Assembly (NCBI GenBank): GCA_023450535.1
Contig: JAEXGX010000384.1
Location: forward strand, 1 to 17,629
DNA: 17,629 nt
Direction of reading: 5' to 3'
Source: Pseudomonadota bacterium
GTDB lineage: Bacteria > Desulfobacterota > Desulfovibrionia > Desulfovibrionales > Desulfovibrionaceae
This document shows positions 1 through 7,195 of the stretch, piece by piece. A model generated the notes under the pieces. The model was not told the DNA's origin. It ran no database searches and saw only the letters and a program-made list of their open reading frames with translations. Numbering within the stretch: the first letter of the stretch is position 1; the number at the start of each line of letters is the position of its first letter. The position numbers were made by a program, and so were the translations under genes.

Positions 1-154
1 TTACCTGACGGCAAATCCGGCGGGTTTCTCTGGCCGTCTTCCAGGCGGCAATATCCAGGCAGGCCTGAAACCCGCCTGCCCGGGCAGCAGGCTGAAGCTC
101 CTCCCGGCCAGCCTTTCCAGCGAAAAAAAATCCATGCAAGGGGTTCTTTCCCAT
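1..154 (-). CDS. Partial unidentified CDS, N-terminal 51 codons, continues past left edge
   Basis: A reading frame opens with ATG at 154 (minus strand) and stays open to the window edge. It begins MGKNPLHGFFFAGKAGREEL. The start is supported by a strong purine-rich ribosome binding site (GGAGGGAGAG) a few bases upstream. It would follow the TolC-family gene after about 70 bases and could be the next gene of the secretion operon. I do not recognise the product. A competing frame starts at 135 and ends in a TAA at positions 1-3 (44 residues). It has slightly higher third-position GC but no good ribosome binding site, so the choice is open. No LapG or LapD signature is visible in this stretch. 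Confidence 0.4.
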   Translation of the reverse strand, partial: MGKNPLHGFFFAGKAGREELQPAARAGGFQACLDIAAWKTARETRRICRQV

Positions 155-185
155 GCCCTCTCCCTCCAACTCCCGGAGAATTACA

Positions 186-224
186 ATTTCAAAGCAATAC
201 CACTTTGAAATGCTCTAAAAGAGC
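186..224. repeat. Tandem hairpins after the tolC-like gene; copy A of a palindromic repeat family
   Basis: Two adjacent inverted repeats are present. ATTTCAAAG (186-194) pairs with CTTTGAAAT (203-211), and GCTCT (212-216) pairs with AGAGC (220-224). They lie directly downstream of the stop codon of the TolC-family gene, so they could slow or end its transcription, although there is no clean T-run. Read on the minus strand the block is close to the palindrome at 5700-5724: both contain GAGCA, then CAAAGTGG, then ATTGCT. This suggests a dispersed repeat family. Confidence 0.6.
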
Positions 225-225
225 G

Positions 226-1587
226 TTATTCAAGACCCGGATTTTCCTGGCCGATATAAAAATAGAATCTGGCGCGCGCGCCGTGGTATTCGGCCTGAGC
301 CTGACTGGCGTCGTTTTCCGCCTGGGTAAGCTTGAGCTGTGCGTCCAGCAGTTCCGTAATGGTGCCGGTATTGGTCATGTAACGCTTGCTGGCCATGGCG
401 TAACTTTCACGCGCGGCGTTCACGCCGGTACGCGCGGCGACAACCAGTTCTTCAGCGGACTGGATATCCAGCAGAGCGCGGATAACGTCGGCACGCGCGC
501 CGGACATGGAATTTTCATATTCCTTTTGCAGCGCCTGGGCCCGCTTGCGCTCGGCCAGCGTGGAAAACGTGGAGTTACCCCCGGAAAAAAGCTCCCAGGA
601 AAAACTCAGACCCACCGACCAATACTTGCGGTCGTAGTCCGTGTAACGGCTACCGCTGTACCGTTTCTCGCTGGTCATATTGTCGTAGGTGGCGTCCACC
701 TGCGGCAAAAATCTGCCCATGGACACATGCATGTCCTTACAGGCCGCTTCCACCGACTTTCTCGCCACCAGCAAATCCGGCCTTTTCAGAACGGCATTCT
801 CAATGGCCTCTTCTTCCGAAATTTTCACCTTTCCATGAAAATCATTGAGTTTCCCCACGTAGCGCACGTGCTGATCCGGTGAAAAACCCAGGTATCTGTT
901 AAGCTGCACTTCCGCATTGCGGATATCATTGCGCACGCGGATAAGCTGCTGCTGCGCGCGGGAAAGTTCGGTTTTGTTCTGCAATATGTTGACATAAGGA
1001 GCCATGCCGACCCTGACGAATTCCTCGGCGGCCTTGAGCTGCATATGGATACGCGCCACAGCTTCTTCCGCGCTTTTAAGCTCTTCGCGGCACTTGAGCA
1101 GCTGCAAAAACTGCAATTGCACGTTGCAGCCAAGCTCCAGACGGGCATGCCGGTGGCGCGCTTCTTCCATCTCCACATTCAGCCGGGCCTTTTGCAGATT
1201 GTTCAGATGCGCGAAACCGGCAAAGAGAGACAACGAGGTCCGTACCCCCCAGGAACGGTTCCGGCTCGAATATTCATCACTGCTGTAAGCCGTGCTTTCC
1301 GTATCGTTCTGGAGCCTGTTGGCATTGGCCACCAGGGAAACGCGAGGCCAGAAATAGCTTTGCGCCACTCCCACGTTTTTTCGGGCCTGGTCGAGCATCA
1401 GAACCTTCGATTCCACGTCCGGGTTGACCTTCATCGCGTACTCAACGGCCTGTTTCATGGTGAAAGATTCGGCCCCCCGCGCCGCTGACCATGGACTGGC
1501 CAACAGGGCTACCCCTAAACATGCCGCAAAGCATGGAGGAAAACATCCCGGAAGAAGCGACGAGAGCGAACGGAAAAAAATCATCAT
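226..1587 (-). CDS. TolC-family outer-membrane channel of a type I secretion system
   Basis: The product is a predicted 453-residue TolC-like protein, the outer-membrane and periplasmic tunnel that docks with the HlyD-type and ABC proteins encoded upstream. A hydrophobic signal peptide ends near ARGA. It is followed by the typical start of a mature TolC protein (FTMKQAVEYAMKVNPDVE), two long alpha-helical halves with heptad-like A/L/E/Q patterns, and FWPRVSL and FLPQVDATYDN segments at equivalent places in the two halves. The length is normal for the family. I chose ATG 1587 because AAAGGA lies 8 bases upstream. An in-frame ATG at 1650 would add 21 residues before the signal peptide and has no ribosome binding site. 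It is the last clear gene of the exporter operon, about 70 bases after the NlpE-like gene. The specific symbol (tolC, lapE, prtF) cannot be decided. Confidence 0.9.
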   Translation of the reverse strand: MMIFFRSLSSLLPGCFPPCFAACLGVALLASPWSAARGAESFTMKQAVEYAMKVNPDVESKVLMLDQARKNVGVAQSYFWPRVSLVANANRLQNDTESTAYSSDEYSSRNRSWGVRTSLSLFAGFAHLNNLQKARLNVEMEEARHRHARLELGCNVQLQFLQLLKCREELKSAEEAVARIHMQLKAAEEFVRVGMAPYVNILQNKTELSRAQQQLIRVRNDIRNAEVQLNRYLGFSPDQHVRYVGKLNDFHGKVKISEEEAIENAVLKRPDLLVARKSVEAACKDMHVSMGRFLPQVDATYDNMTSEKRYSGSRYTDYDRKYWSVGLSFSWELFSGGNSTFSTLAERKRAQALQKEYENSMSGARADVIRALLDIQSAEELVVAARTGVNAARESYAMASKRYMTNTGTITELLDAQLKLTQAENDASQAQAEYHGARARFYFYIGQENPGLE

Positions 1588-1659
1588 GAAACATTTCCTT
1601 TCAGGTGGTAACACATAGAACTTTCTGGCGTATTTCCCGGTTTTCGGCATGGCATTTTT

Positions 1660-2349
1660 TCAGGGACGACTTTTTTCCGGCACCAGACTCCGGCCTTGAA
1701 ATTCGGACACACGCTCGGGCAGGTGTTCGGGCATTCGGGAAGAAAAACTGCGTACCCGCTCGACAACCAGACCATTCCCGTCGAGCATGACCTCGACATC
1801 CACAAAGAGCGGCGTGTCTGTGGGCAGAGCTTCCAGCACCGCCCCCCGCACGGGGCTGAATACCCGCCCCGTGGCGCTGTCCGTCAGGCTTGCCCGGCCT
1901 GCATGTGTACCCTGCTCCAACCTTCCCATGAGGATGAAAGAACGGGCGCTCCAGAGAACTTTTTTCAGCGTCACACTCCACAAAGGCCGGCCGGACACAA
2001 ACGAAAGATCTCCGTAAAGGTTTCCCCCTCCCCCGATATTAAAGAGCAGTGACAGGCCGTGGCGGTTGATCAACTGTAACAACGCTCCGTTTTCCACCTG
2101 CTTCCAGTTGCCGGCAAAATCCTGCGCGGTCCCGGCCTTGCCCTGCCGGGTGAAGCTGTGGCGCAGTACAAAAAAATGATCGTCCAGCAAACGCAGTTCT
2201 ACCTGAATTTCCCCGTCCCCTTCCCGCGCGGAACCGACATAGAGGCTGCCGGGTTCCAGCACTGCGGGGCAGGAAGGCACGGCTCGAGCCATGCCGCAAA
2301 GTACCGCGAAAAACAGCACAAGACTTATGACGAGACCTGGGCGGCGCAT
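1660..2349 (-). CDS. Exported NlpE-like small protein in the T1SS operon
   Basis: The product is a 229-residue protein with a Sec signal peptide (hydrophobic residues 7-20, probable cleavage after ARA-23). There is no lipobox, so it is probably soluble in the periplasm. The first half (about residues 34-115) reads like the beta-barrel of NlpE-type proteins: G.LYVG, then the hydrophobic strand patterns VELRLLDDHFFVLRHSF and FAGNWKQVENGALLQL. Residues 138-200 resemble the second half of that group (F..MGRL, D.ATGR.F.PV.G, L.VDVEV). The cysteine pair typical of NlpE is missing; only C27 lies near the expected site. It starts 3 bases after the membrane-fusion gene stop, which suggests translational coupling. 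A role as an accessory or folding factor of the exporter is inference. The family match is from pattern reading only. Confidence 0.6.
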   Translation of the reverse strand: MRRPGLVISLVLFFAVLCGMARAVPSCPAVLEPGSLYVGSAREGDGEIQVELRLLDDHFFVLRHSFTRQGKAGTAQDFAGNWKQVENGALLQLINRHGLSLLFNIGGGGNLYGDLSFVSGRPLWSVTLKKVLWSARSFILMGRLEQGTHAGRASLTDSATGRVFSPVRGAVLEALPTDTPLFVDVEVMLDGNGLVVERVRSFSSRMPEHLPERVSEFQGRSLVPEKSRP

Positions 2350-2352
2350 GGT

Positions 2353-3726
2353 TCACTCTCTCAACGCTCTGTCCCAGTTCTTGAGCAGGGGTTCCAGCAT
2401 GTAATACAATACAGTCCGCTTCTTGGTGGTGATAAAAACCGTGGCAGGCATGCCCGGTGAAAGGTACAGTTGTTCCTTTTCCAGGCTCTTTGGATCAATC
2501 TCCACATAGCAGAGGTAATAGGGCATAGTTCCCGCGTTGGTGCGTTCTTCCAGCCGGTCCGCCGAAATATACGTAACAGTGGCCGCGATATGGGGCACAA
2601 GGCGCGTGTCAAAAGCGTCAAGCTGCACCATGGCGTCCTGCCCGATATGGACCTCGGTAATCTTGTTCACCGGAACCTGAATTTCGACAATCAGCGGATT
2701 GTTTTCCGGCACGATATCCATAAGCGGCTCCCCAGGCCGAACCACTCCACCCTTGGAATGTACCTTGAGATCCACTACCCGTCCCGCTACCGGAGCTACC
2801 ACCTGAAGGCGTCTCTTGGCGTCCAGCAGCGGGCGGATACGCTCGCGCGTCTGGATAATTTCATTCTGCAAGGCATTGATTTCAGCGCTGGCCTGCTCCA
2901 CAAAGCGATTTTTGGCATCTTCAATGCGCAGGTGCAGTTCCGCACTCCGCTGTTTGGCTTCCGCCACGGACTGCCTCATACTGCCCCGGCTGCCCTCATG
3001 TCCGGCCAAGGTACGTTCCAGCTCAAGAATCTGCGATTTCTCGATGTAACGCTCCTCAAAAAGCTGCCGTTTGGCCTTGAGCTCTTCCTGAAGCGTGCCG
3101 ATAATTTTCGTTTCCGCCCGTATCTGATCCTCAAATCCCGCAACTTGCGCACTTACCTGAGCCAACTGGGATTCCAGCAAGGAAATCTGCCCCCGCAAAG
3201 CTTCACTCCGTGCCTGGAAGTTTCTGTACTCGTTTTCCAGCACATCCTCGCAATGGGCCTGCCCCGCCATGTCTTGCAGCTCTTTCGGCCACACAAGTTC
3301 TTTCCGCAGATTTTTCTCGGCGGAGGCGCGCAATTGCGCGGCAAGCTGGGTTACAAGCTGCTTCTGGAGCAGACTCGCGGAGGCGTCCACCTGCACGGAT
3401 TCCAGTACAACGAGCGGCTGGCCCTCTTTGACCTCCTGCCCCTCACGCACCAGAATGGCGTCGACAATGCCGCCTTCAAGATGCTGCACGGTTTTGCGCT
3501 CGGTCTCGATCTTTATTTTGCCGGGCGCTACCACAGCCCCGGTGATCTCTCCCCATACAGCCCACAGCCCGAGCCCGCCGAAAAAGAGCAGGATGATCAG
3601 CAAACCCTGCCGGATGATGCGGCTGGGGTCTTCGACATCCTCGTTTGCCTTGTGCGGCGAGGTTTCGCGCACAGGCCTCGTGGCGGTGCTTTCAATAGCG
3701 GCGGAAGGCTTGTCCAGTTCACGCAT
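2353..3726 (-). CDS. HlyD-family membrane fusion protein of the type I secretion system
   Basis: This 457-residue periplasmic adaptor links the inner-membrane ABC exporter to the TolC-type channel. Reading from the chosen start: a charged, proline-rich cytoplasmic tail (1-38), one membrane span (about 40-60), the first lipoyl/barrel half (KTVQHLEGGIVDAILVREGQ, 78-97), a long coiled-coil hairpin (about 115-305), the second lipoyl half (APVAGRVVDLKVHSKGGVV, 311-329) and a beta-barrel C-terminus ending near a hydrophobic LEPLLKNW. Length and layout fit HlyD/PrtE/LapC. ATG 3726 is preferred because GGGGAGG (positions 3733-3739) lies 6 bases upstream and the ORF then overlaps the ABC gene stop by only 8 bases. 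Upstream ATGs at 3762 and 3783 would overlap the ABC gene more and have weak or no binding site. Confidence 0.93.
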   Translation of the reverse strand: MRELDKPSAAIESTATRPVRETSPHKANEDVEDPSRIIRQGLLIILLFFGGLGLWAVWGEITGAVVAPGKIKIETERKTVQHLEGGIVDAILVREGQEVKEGQPLVVLESVQVDASASLLQKQLVTQLAAQLRASAEKNLRKELVWPKELQDMAGQAHCEDVLENEYRNFQARSEALRGQISLLESQLAQVSAQVAGFEDQIRAETKIIGTLQEELKAKRQLFEERYIEKSQILELERTLAGHEGSRGSMRQSVAEAKQRSAELHLRIEDAKNRFVEQASAEINALQNEIIQTRERIRPLLDAKRRLQVVAPVAGRVVDLKVHSKGGVVRPGEPLMDIVPENNPLIVEIQVPVNKITEVHIGQDAMVQLDAFDTRLVPHIAATVTYISADRLEERTNAGTMPYYLCYVEIDPKSLEKEQLYLSPGMPATVFITTKKRTVLYYMLEPLLKNWDRALRE

Positions 3727-5527
3727 GGGCGGCCTCCCCGGCGGGCATGTCGCCCTGTTCATCGTCTCCCGGCCCCTTTGCATCCGGCCGGGAATCTGAC
3801 TCCAGAGCGCCGTTACGATTTTTCTCCAACGCTTCCCGCATGATCTGGGCGCGGGCGGCCTGTTCGCGCTGCTTCTGCATTTCCGCCAGCTTGTTCAATA
3901 CATCCTGGCGCTTGCCGCTCATACCGATCTGCCCGTCCTGCATGACCATGATATTATCTACAAGGGAAAGAATATTGGGCTTGTGCGTCACCAGCACTAC
4001 GGTCGACCCCAATTGCTTGAGGTTGATGATGGCTTGCAGAAGTGTGGCTTCGCCCTCTTCATCCAGGTTGGAATTAGGTTCATCCAGCACAATGATTTTC
4101 GGGTCGCTGTACAGGGCACGGGCCAGTCCGATGCGCTGGCGCTGGCCGCCGGACAGGGCCGCGCCGAACTCGCCTATTTGCGTATCGTACCCCTTGGGCA
4201 GGGCAAGGATCATATGATGGACCCCGGCCAGTTGGGCGGCCCGGATCACTTTTTGAGAATCAACAGCTCCAAGGCGGGCGATATTTTCCGCCACAGAGCC
4301 GGAAAACAGCTCCACATCCTGTGGCAGGTAACCGATATGCGGGCCCAGGCGCTCGGAATCCCAGGAAGCTATGTCCGCCCGATCAATGCGTACCTTGCCG
4401 GACAGCGGTGTCCAGATATTGAGCAACAGCTTGCACAGGGTGGATTTTCCCGCTGCGCTGGGGCCGATAATCGCCAGAGACTGCCCGGCAGGCAAGCGGA
4501 AAGAGACATTCTTTATGATCTGGCGCTCGCCCGCCGCGAAGTATAAACCTTCCACTGTAAGCTCCCCTGCGGGATCGGGCAGTTCCATAGCCGGCCCCCG
4601 GGCCGGAGCGTTGAGTAGTGCATCAAGGCGTTTGTAGGCTTCCCGTGCTTCCAGAGACTGCTTGTAGGTAGCCATTGCCTGATCAATGGGAGCCAGAGCG
4701 CGCCCCATGACAATGGAAGCGGCGATCATGATCCCGGCTGTGGATTGGTGCGTTACCGTGAGGTATGCGCCTACCGCGTAAATGGCGACCTGAAGCCCCA
4801 CCCGGAGGGACTTGCTCACAGCGTGGATCAGCCCCGCACTGCGGCTTGCCCTGGTTTGCAGACGTATGACCAAATCGTTCATTTTGCGCCAGCGGGCGCT
4901 TATGTTGCCCACCATGCCCATAGATCGCACAATACTGGCATTACGCGCCGCCGCGCCGGTAAAGCCGGAAGCATGCGCGTTGATGCGTGTGGCGTTTTCA
5001 AGACGTCTTCGGGTCAGCCTTTCGGTAGCGAAACCGAGGATGAATACCAGAATCCCCCCGATCACGGCCACCATGCCCAGCATGGGGTGCAACACGAAAA
5101 TAAGGATAAAGTACAGGGGCATCCACGGCACGTCGAAAAAGGCGAATACCGCGTTGCCCCCCAGAAAATTGCGCAAGGTCTGCACGTCGCGCAGGCTGCC
5201 CCGGTTTTCCTGCTGCACTCCCCCCATTGGTGAAGCGGCGTTAAGCAGGTTCTGCCTGAGCACGGTTTCACCCAGCAGGTGGTCGAATTCAATCCCCGCC
5301 CGCACCAACAAACGTGAACGTATCCACTCCAGAAGCGCCATGACCACAAGGCAAATCACAGCGGCAAGCGTGATGACGGCAAGCGTGGACAGGCTGAAAC
5401 TCGTCAACACCTTGTCATATACTTGCAGCATGTAAATGGAAAATGTCAGCTGCAGGATATTGACGAATAAACTGAAAAAAAAGGCGTAGCCGAAGAAACG
5501 TCGGCACACGCGCAAAAAATCTTGCAT
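3719..5527 (-). CDS. Type I secretion ABC transporter/permease, PrtD-like
   Basis: This 602-residue inner-membrane exporter fuses a membrane domain and an ATPase. Membrane spans fill about residues 10-300. The ATPase shows Walker A GPSAAGKST (355-363), Q-loop Q403, signature LSGGQ (458-462), Walker B IIVLDE (478-483) and the switch histidine H515. The chain begins close to the first membrane span, so there is no N-terminal C39 peptidase-like domain as in HlyB or LapB. This places it with PrtD/AprD-type exporters. After residue 540 comes an unusual charged Q/A/R/E tail of about 60 residues, probably partly coiled coil. It is the first gene of the minus-strand operon. The start has GGAAG about 8 bases upstream. 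The obvious candidate substrate is the RTX protein encoded divergently at 7415. Confidence 0.95.
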   Translation of the reverse strand: MQDFLRVCRRFFGYAFFFSLFVNILQLTFSIYMLQVYDKVLTSFSLSTLAVITLAAVICLVVMALLEWIRSRLLVRAGIEFDHLLGETVLRQNLLNAASPMGGVQQENRGSLRDVQTLRNFLGGNAVFAFFDVPWMPLYFILIFVLHPMLGMVAVIGGILVFILGFATERLTRRRLENATRINAHASGFTGAAARNASIVRSMGMVGNISARWRKMNDLVIRLQTRASRSAGLIHAVSKSLRVGLQVAIYAVGAYLTVTHQSTAGIMIAASIVMGRALAPIDQAMATYKQSLEAREAYKRLDALLNAPARGPAMELPDPAGELTVEGLYFAAGERQIIKNVSFRLPAGQSLAIIGPSAAGKSTLCKLLLNIWTPLSGKVRIDRADIASWDSERLGPHIGYLPQDVELFSGSVAENIARLGAVDSQKVIRAAQLAGVHHMILALPKGYDTQIGEFGAALSGGQRQRIGLARALYSDPKIIVLDEPNSNLDEEGEATLLQAIINLKQLGSTVVLVTHKPNILSLVDNIMVMQDGQIGMSGKRQDVLNKLAEMQKQREQAARAQIMREALEKNRNGALESDSRPDAKGPGDDEQGDMPAGEAAHA

Positions 5528-5566
5528 AAAAAAACGCTTCCGGTTTGGCGCGACAACGACTCGTGC

Positions 5567-5596
5567 GCAAGGCGCACGCCATAAAACGCGCCTTGC
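5567..5596. repeat. Inverted repeat, 9-bp arms
   Basis: GCAAGGCGC (5567-5575) and GCGCCTTGC (5588-5596) are perfect complements separated by 12 bases. It lies about 40 bases upstream of the ABC exporter start, so it would fall in the 5' leader of the operon mRNA. Confidence 0.65.
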
Positions 5597-5699
5597 CTTC
5601 CCTCAGGCACGGCACGCCATTATGGCGCGAGGTTCGATTCGCGCTGAAATTAAAACGGATAAAGAGAGCAAGGATGAATCCCGTCTTGCTCGCCTCCAT

Positions 5700-5724
5700 G
5701 AGCAATTCCAAAGTGGAATTGCTC
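5700..5724. repeat. Perfect palindrome, 11-bp arms; copy B of the palindromic repeat family
   Basis: GAGCAATTCCA (5700-5710) pairs with TGGAATTGCTC (5714-5724) around a 3-base centre AAG. It closely resembles the block at 186-216 read on the minus strand. Neighbouring partial copies follow at 5740-5760 and 5854-5876. Confidence 0.7.
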
Positions 5725-5739
5725 TGGGGCAGATTAACC

Positions 5740-5760
5740 TTGAAATGCTGCACATTTCAA
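5740..5760. repeat. Inverted repeat, 8-bp arms; diverged copy C of the family
   Basis: TTGAAATG (5740-5747) pairs with CATTTCAA (5753-5760) around a 5-base loop. The arm TTGAAATG is shared with the repeats at 203-212 and 5864-5871. Confidence 0.6.
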
Positions 5761-5824
5761 AGCTTGAGACACGCCTGCTTCACAGCTTAACAGCGCAAAT
5801 AAATTGCGCTTACTGCCCGTGGCG

Positions 5825-5846
5825 CAAGGCTGCTCACGCAGCCTTG
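5825..5846. repeat. Hairpin with 9-bp perfect stem
   Basis: CAAGGCTGC (5825-5833) pairs with GCAGCCTTG (5838-5846) around a 4-base loop TCAC. There is no T-run on either strand, so it is not a standard intrinsic terminator. Confidence 0.65.
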
Positions 5847-5853
5847 TTATCGT

Positions 5854-5876
5854 ATTTCTAAAGTTGAAATGCTCTA
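5854..5876. repeat. Diverged copy D of the palindromic repeat family
   Basis: ATTTC (5854-5858) pairs with GAAAT (5866-5870), followed by GCTCTA. The segment TTGAAATGCTCTA matches TTTGAAATGCTCTA at 204-217 almost base for base. Confidence 0.55.
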
Positions 5877-5912
5877 GCGATCCGTTTTTTATAGGATTGC
5901 ACAAACACCAAG

Positions 5913-5940
5913 AGGTCGTCAAGCGTATAGCTTACGACCT
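5913..5940. repeat. Long stem-loop with a one-base bulge
   Basis: AGGTCGTCAAGC (5913-5924) pairs with GCTTACGACCT (5930-5940); the only defect is one bulged C. The loop is 5 bases. Function unknown: an operator, an RNA structure or a recombination site are all possible. Confidence 0.6.
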
Positions 5941-6010
5941 AACACCTCTGAAAAACAGAGCGTAGCGCTCAAGCGCATTTTCCGGCCCGTTGCAGGCCAC
6001 TTCACTCACC

Positions 6011-6035
6011 GGAGCATGAGGGAATGCCCGGCTCC
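6011..6035. repeat. Interrupted hairpin
   Basis: GGAGC (6011-6015) pairs with GCTCC (6031-6035), and inside it GGG (6020-6022) pairs with CCC (6027-6029). No T-run follows. Confidence 0.4.
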
Positions 6036-6074
6036 AACATAATTCACCAAATCAACAGAATAAAAACTTCTATA

Positions 6075-6119
6075 CTTTTCTCTTCGCCAGATTATGCTTA
6101 CTTGCAAAAAGAGAAAAAG
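6075..6119. repeat. AT-rich inverted repeat near the 3' end of the recombinase gene
   Basis: CTTTTCTCTT (6075-6084) pairs with AAGAGAAAAAG (6109-6119), with one extra A, across 24 bases. It lies downstream of the recombinase stop and could act as a weak terminator for that gene or be a protein binding site. Confidence 0.45.
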
Positions 6120-6212
6120 CCTCACTCTTGCGGCCAAACCGAAAAAAAACCGCAACTTTTAGAGGAATAAGGCCCCTAAGGCATATTTTGGGTACACTTC
6201 ATTGAGACAATG

Positions 6213-6887
6213 TCAATGACGTTTACCTTTTACACCTGCCTCTTGAGGCTTGTCAACTCGATTGGCTGCGATTGAACGAAATTTCCCTTCCTGAGAGGCC
6301 GAAACGGTTTGAGAAATCAAGCCGTTCCACATTTCGGCGTGACGCGCACGTAAACTCCGATAGATGGTTTGCCGTGAAACGCCGAATTCTCGCGCCAAAT
6401 GAATAACACTTTCCTTATTTTCCACTCTTCCCAGGATCTCACGAACTTGCTCATCCGAAAGCGCTGCTTTGCGGCCCTTATATTTGCCCTTTGTTTTAGC
6501 TATGGCAATGCCTTCCCGCTGGCGCTCGCGTATGAAAGCCCGTTCAAATTCAGCCACAGCTCCGATAATATGTAAGTGAAGTTTTTGAAAAGGTGAAGCA
6601 TCGTCATTAAATATTAATTTTTCTTTATGAAATTGTACTGTTACGCCTCTTTCAGCCATTTCTTCCAATACGCGCAGCAAGTCCTGCAGATTTCTTGTCA
6701 GGCGATCAATGCTGTGAACATGCAGGATGTCACCCTTCTGAAGGCTGGAAAGACATTTTTGTAGTTCCGGACGATTTGTATCCTTGCCGCTGACGGCATC
6801 CTTGTACACCTTGTCAAGCCGCACACCTTCGAGCTGACGATCCATATGCTGCTCATATGTACTGACTCTTACATACCCAATATCCAT
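6213..6887 (-). CDS. Serine recombinase (resolvase/invertase family)
   Basis: This 224-residue site-specific recombinase of the small serine type (Hin/Pin/Tn3 resolvase group) cuts DNA through a serine. Its start reads MDIGYVRVST, giving R7 and the nucleophile S9. The active-site arginines lie in SIDRLTRN (R62, R65). A long dimer helix follows (AEFERAFIRERQREGI, about 112-127), then KGKYKGRKA and a helix-turn-helix (SVIHLAREFGVSRQTIYRSL, 160-179). About 45 extra residues after the helix-turn-helix are unlike the short Hin/Pin proteins. ATG 6887 is chosen because AAAGGG lies 7 bases upstream; a longer frame from 6959 lacks this. The gene stands alone, is AT-richer than its neighbours and shows no transposase partner, so it was probably acquired. 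It may be a DNA invertase, a resolvase remnant or a plasmid/phage leftover. Confidence 0.92.
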   Translation of the reverse strand: MDIGYVRVSTYEQHMDRQLEGVRLDKVYKDAVSGKDTNRPELQKCLSSLQKGDILHVHSIDRLTRNLQDLLRVLEEMAERGVTVQFHKEKLIFNDDASPFQKLHLHIIGAVAEFERAFIRERQREGIAIAKTKGKYKGRKAALSDEQVREILGRVENKESVIHLAREFGVSRQTIYRSLRARHAEMWNGLISQTVSASQEGKFRSIAANRVDKPQEAGVKGKRH

Positions 6888-6964
6888 TATTACACCCTTT
6901 TCATCGCTTGTAGCTAACTCTAAAAAAAATGATACAGAGTATTTCAATGTAATTCGCATACTTT

Positions 6965-6994
6965 TTTATATATACATTTGTACCGACATTTCAA
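6965..6994 (-). promoter_or_regulatory. Predicted sigma-70 promoter of the recombinase gene
   Basis: On the minus strand TTGAAA (6989-6994) is followed after 18 bases by TATAAA (6965-6970), or after 16 bases by TATATA (6967-6972). It lies about 80 bases upstream of the recombinase ATG. The assignment rests on sequence alone. Confidence 0.5.
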
Positions 6995-7190
6995 CATATA
7001 TGCAATGTGCATTGATGAGCCCTCCGATTGTCCGCTCTCTGGGGTATTTGTTCCAATAGGGTGTACCTCAACTTTACATAACTAGAAAAACAGGATTCCC
7101 GGCATATGTGCAAGAAATGCCGAGAAGGGTGCTAACACGTCGAATGCAAATAAAATTATTCTTGGCAATACAGTCCGGGTATCCTGAAAA
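6995..7190. other. Non-coding region between recombinase and RTX leader
   Basis: No gene is seen. The stretch is AT-rich at its left end and contains the dyad CAATG/CATTG (7003-7014) and the inverted repeat described at 7091-7186. The promoter of the RTX gene should be here. I looked for -35/-10 and -24/-12 pairs on the plus strand and found none that is convincing. Confidence 0.5.
7091..7186. repeat. 12-bp inverted repeat (11/12 match) flanking about 72 bases
   Basis: CAGGATTCCCGG (7091-7102) and CCGGGTATCCTG (7175-7186) are inverted copies with one mismatch. A smaller hairpin, CGGCAT/ATGCCG, starts inside the left arm and ends near 7123. The enclosed segment lies directly upstream of the RTX leader and downstream of a serine recombinase gene. 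It could be a regulator binding region or an invertible segment. Confidence 0.5.
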
Positions 7191-7195
7191 CTGCA

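Larger units (their letters stand above)
5528..6212. other. 685-base non-coding region with serial inverted repeats, upstream of the exporter operon
   Basis: No convincing gene is present; the open frames here lack ribosome binding sites and family features. The stretch holds at least eight separate stem-loops, the clearest of which are listed individually. Further ones are CGCCAT/ATGGCG at 5615-5627, AGCGCAA/TTGCGCT at 5792-5810, CTCTG/CAGAG at 5946-5960 and GAGCG/CGCTC at 5958-5970. The promoter of the exporter operon must lie here or further right, but I could not identify a good -35/-10 pair on the minus strand. From about 6040 to 6212 the DNA becomes AT-rich. Confidence 0.6.

Noticed and set aside
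2470..3843. 457-codon open frame antisense to the HlyD-like gene
   Set aside because: It is a shadow of the strongly supported membrane fusion gene; the translation shows no family features or plausible start signal.
5567..5876. Possible CRISPR array or tRNA cluster in the repeat-rich region
   Set aside because: Repeats differ in sequence and spacing, so it is not a CRISPR array; no cloverleaf or T-loop motif was found.
5545..5922. Short open frames in the region upstream of the exporter operon
   Set aside because: No ribosome binding sites, no coherent composition, and they run across inverted repeats.
7162..7190. Sigma-54 (-24/-12) promoter upstream of the RTX leader
   Set aside because: TTGGCA is present at 7162-7167 but no TTGC-like -12 element lies at the required distance.
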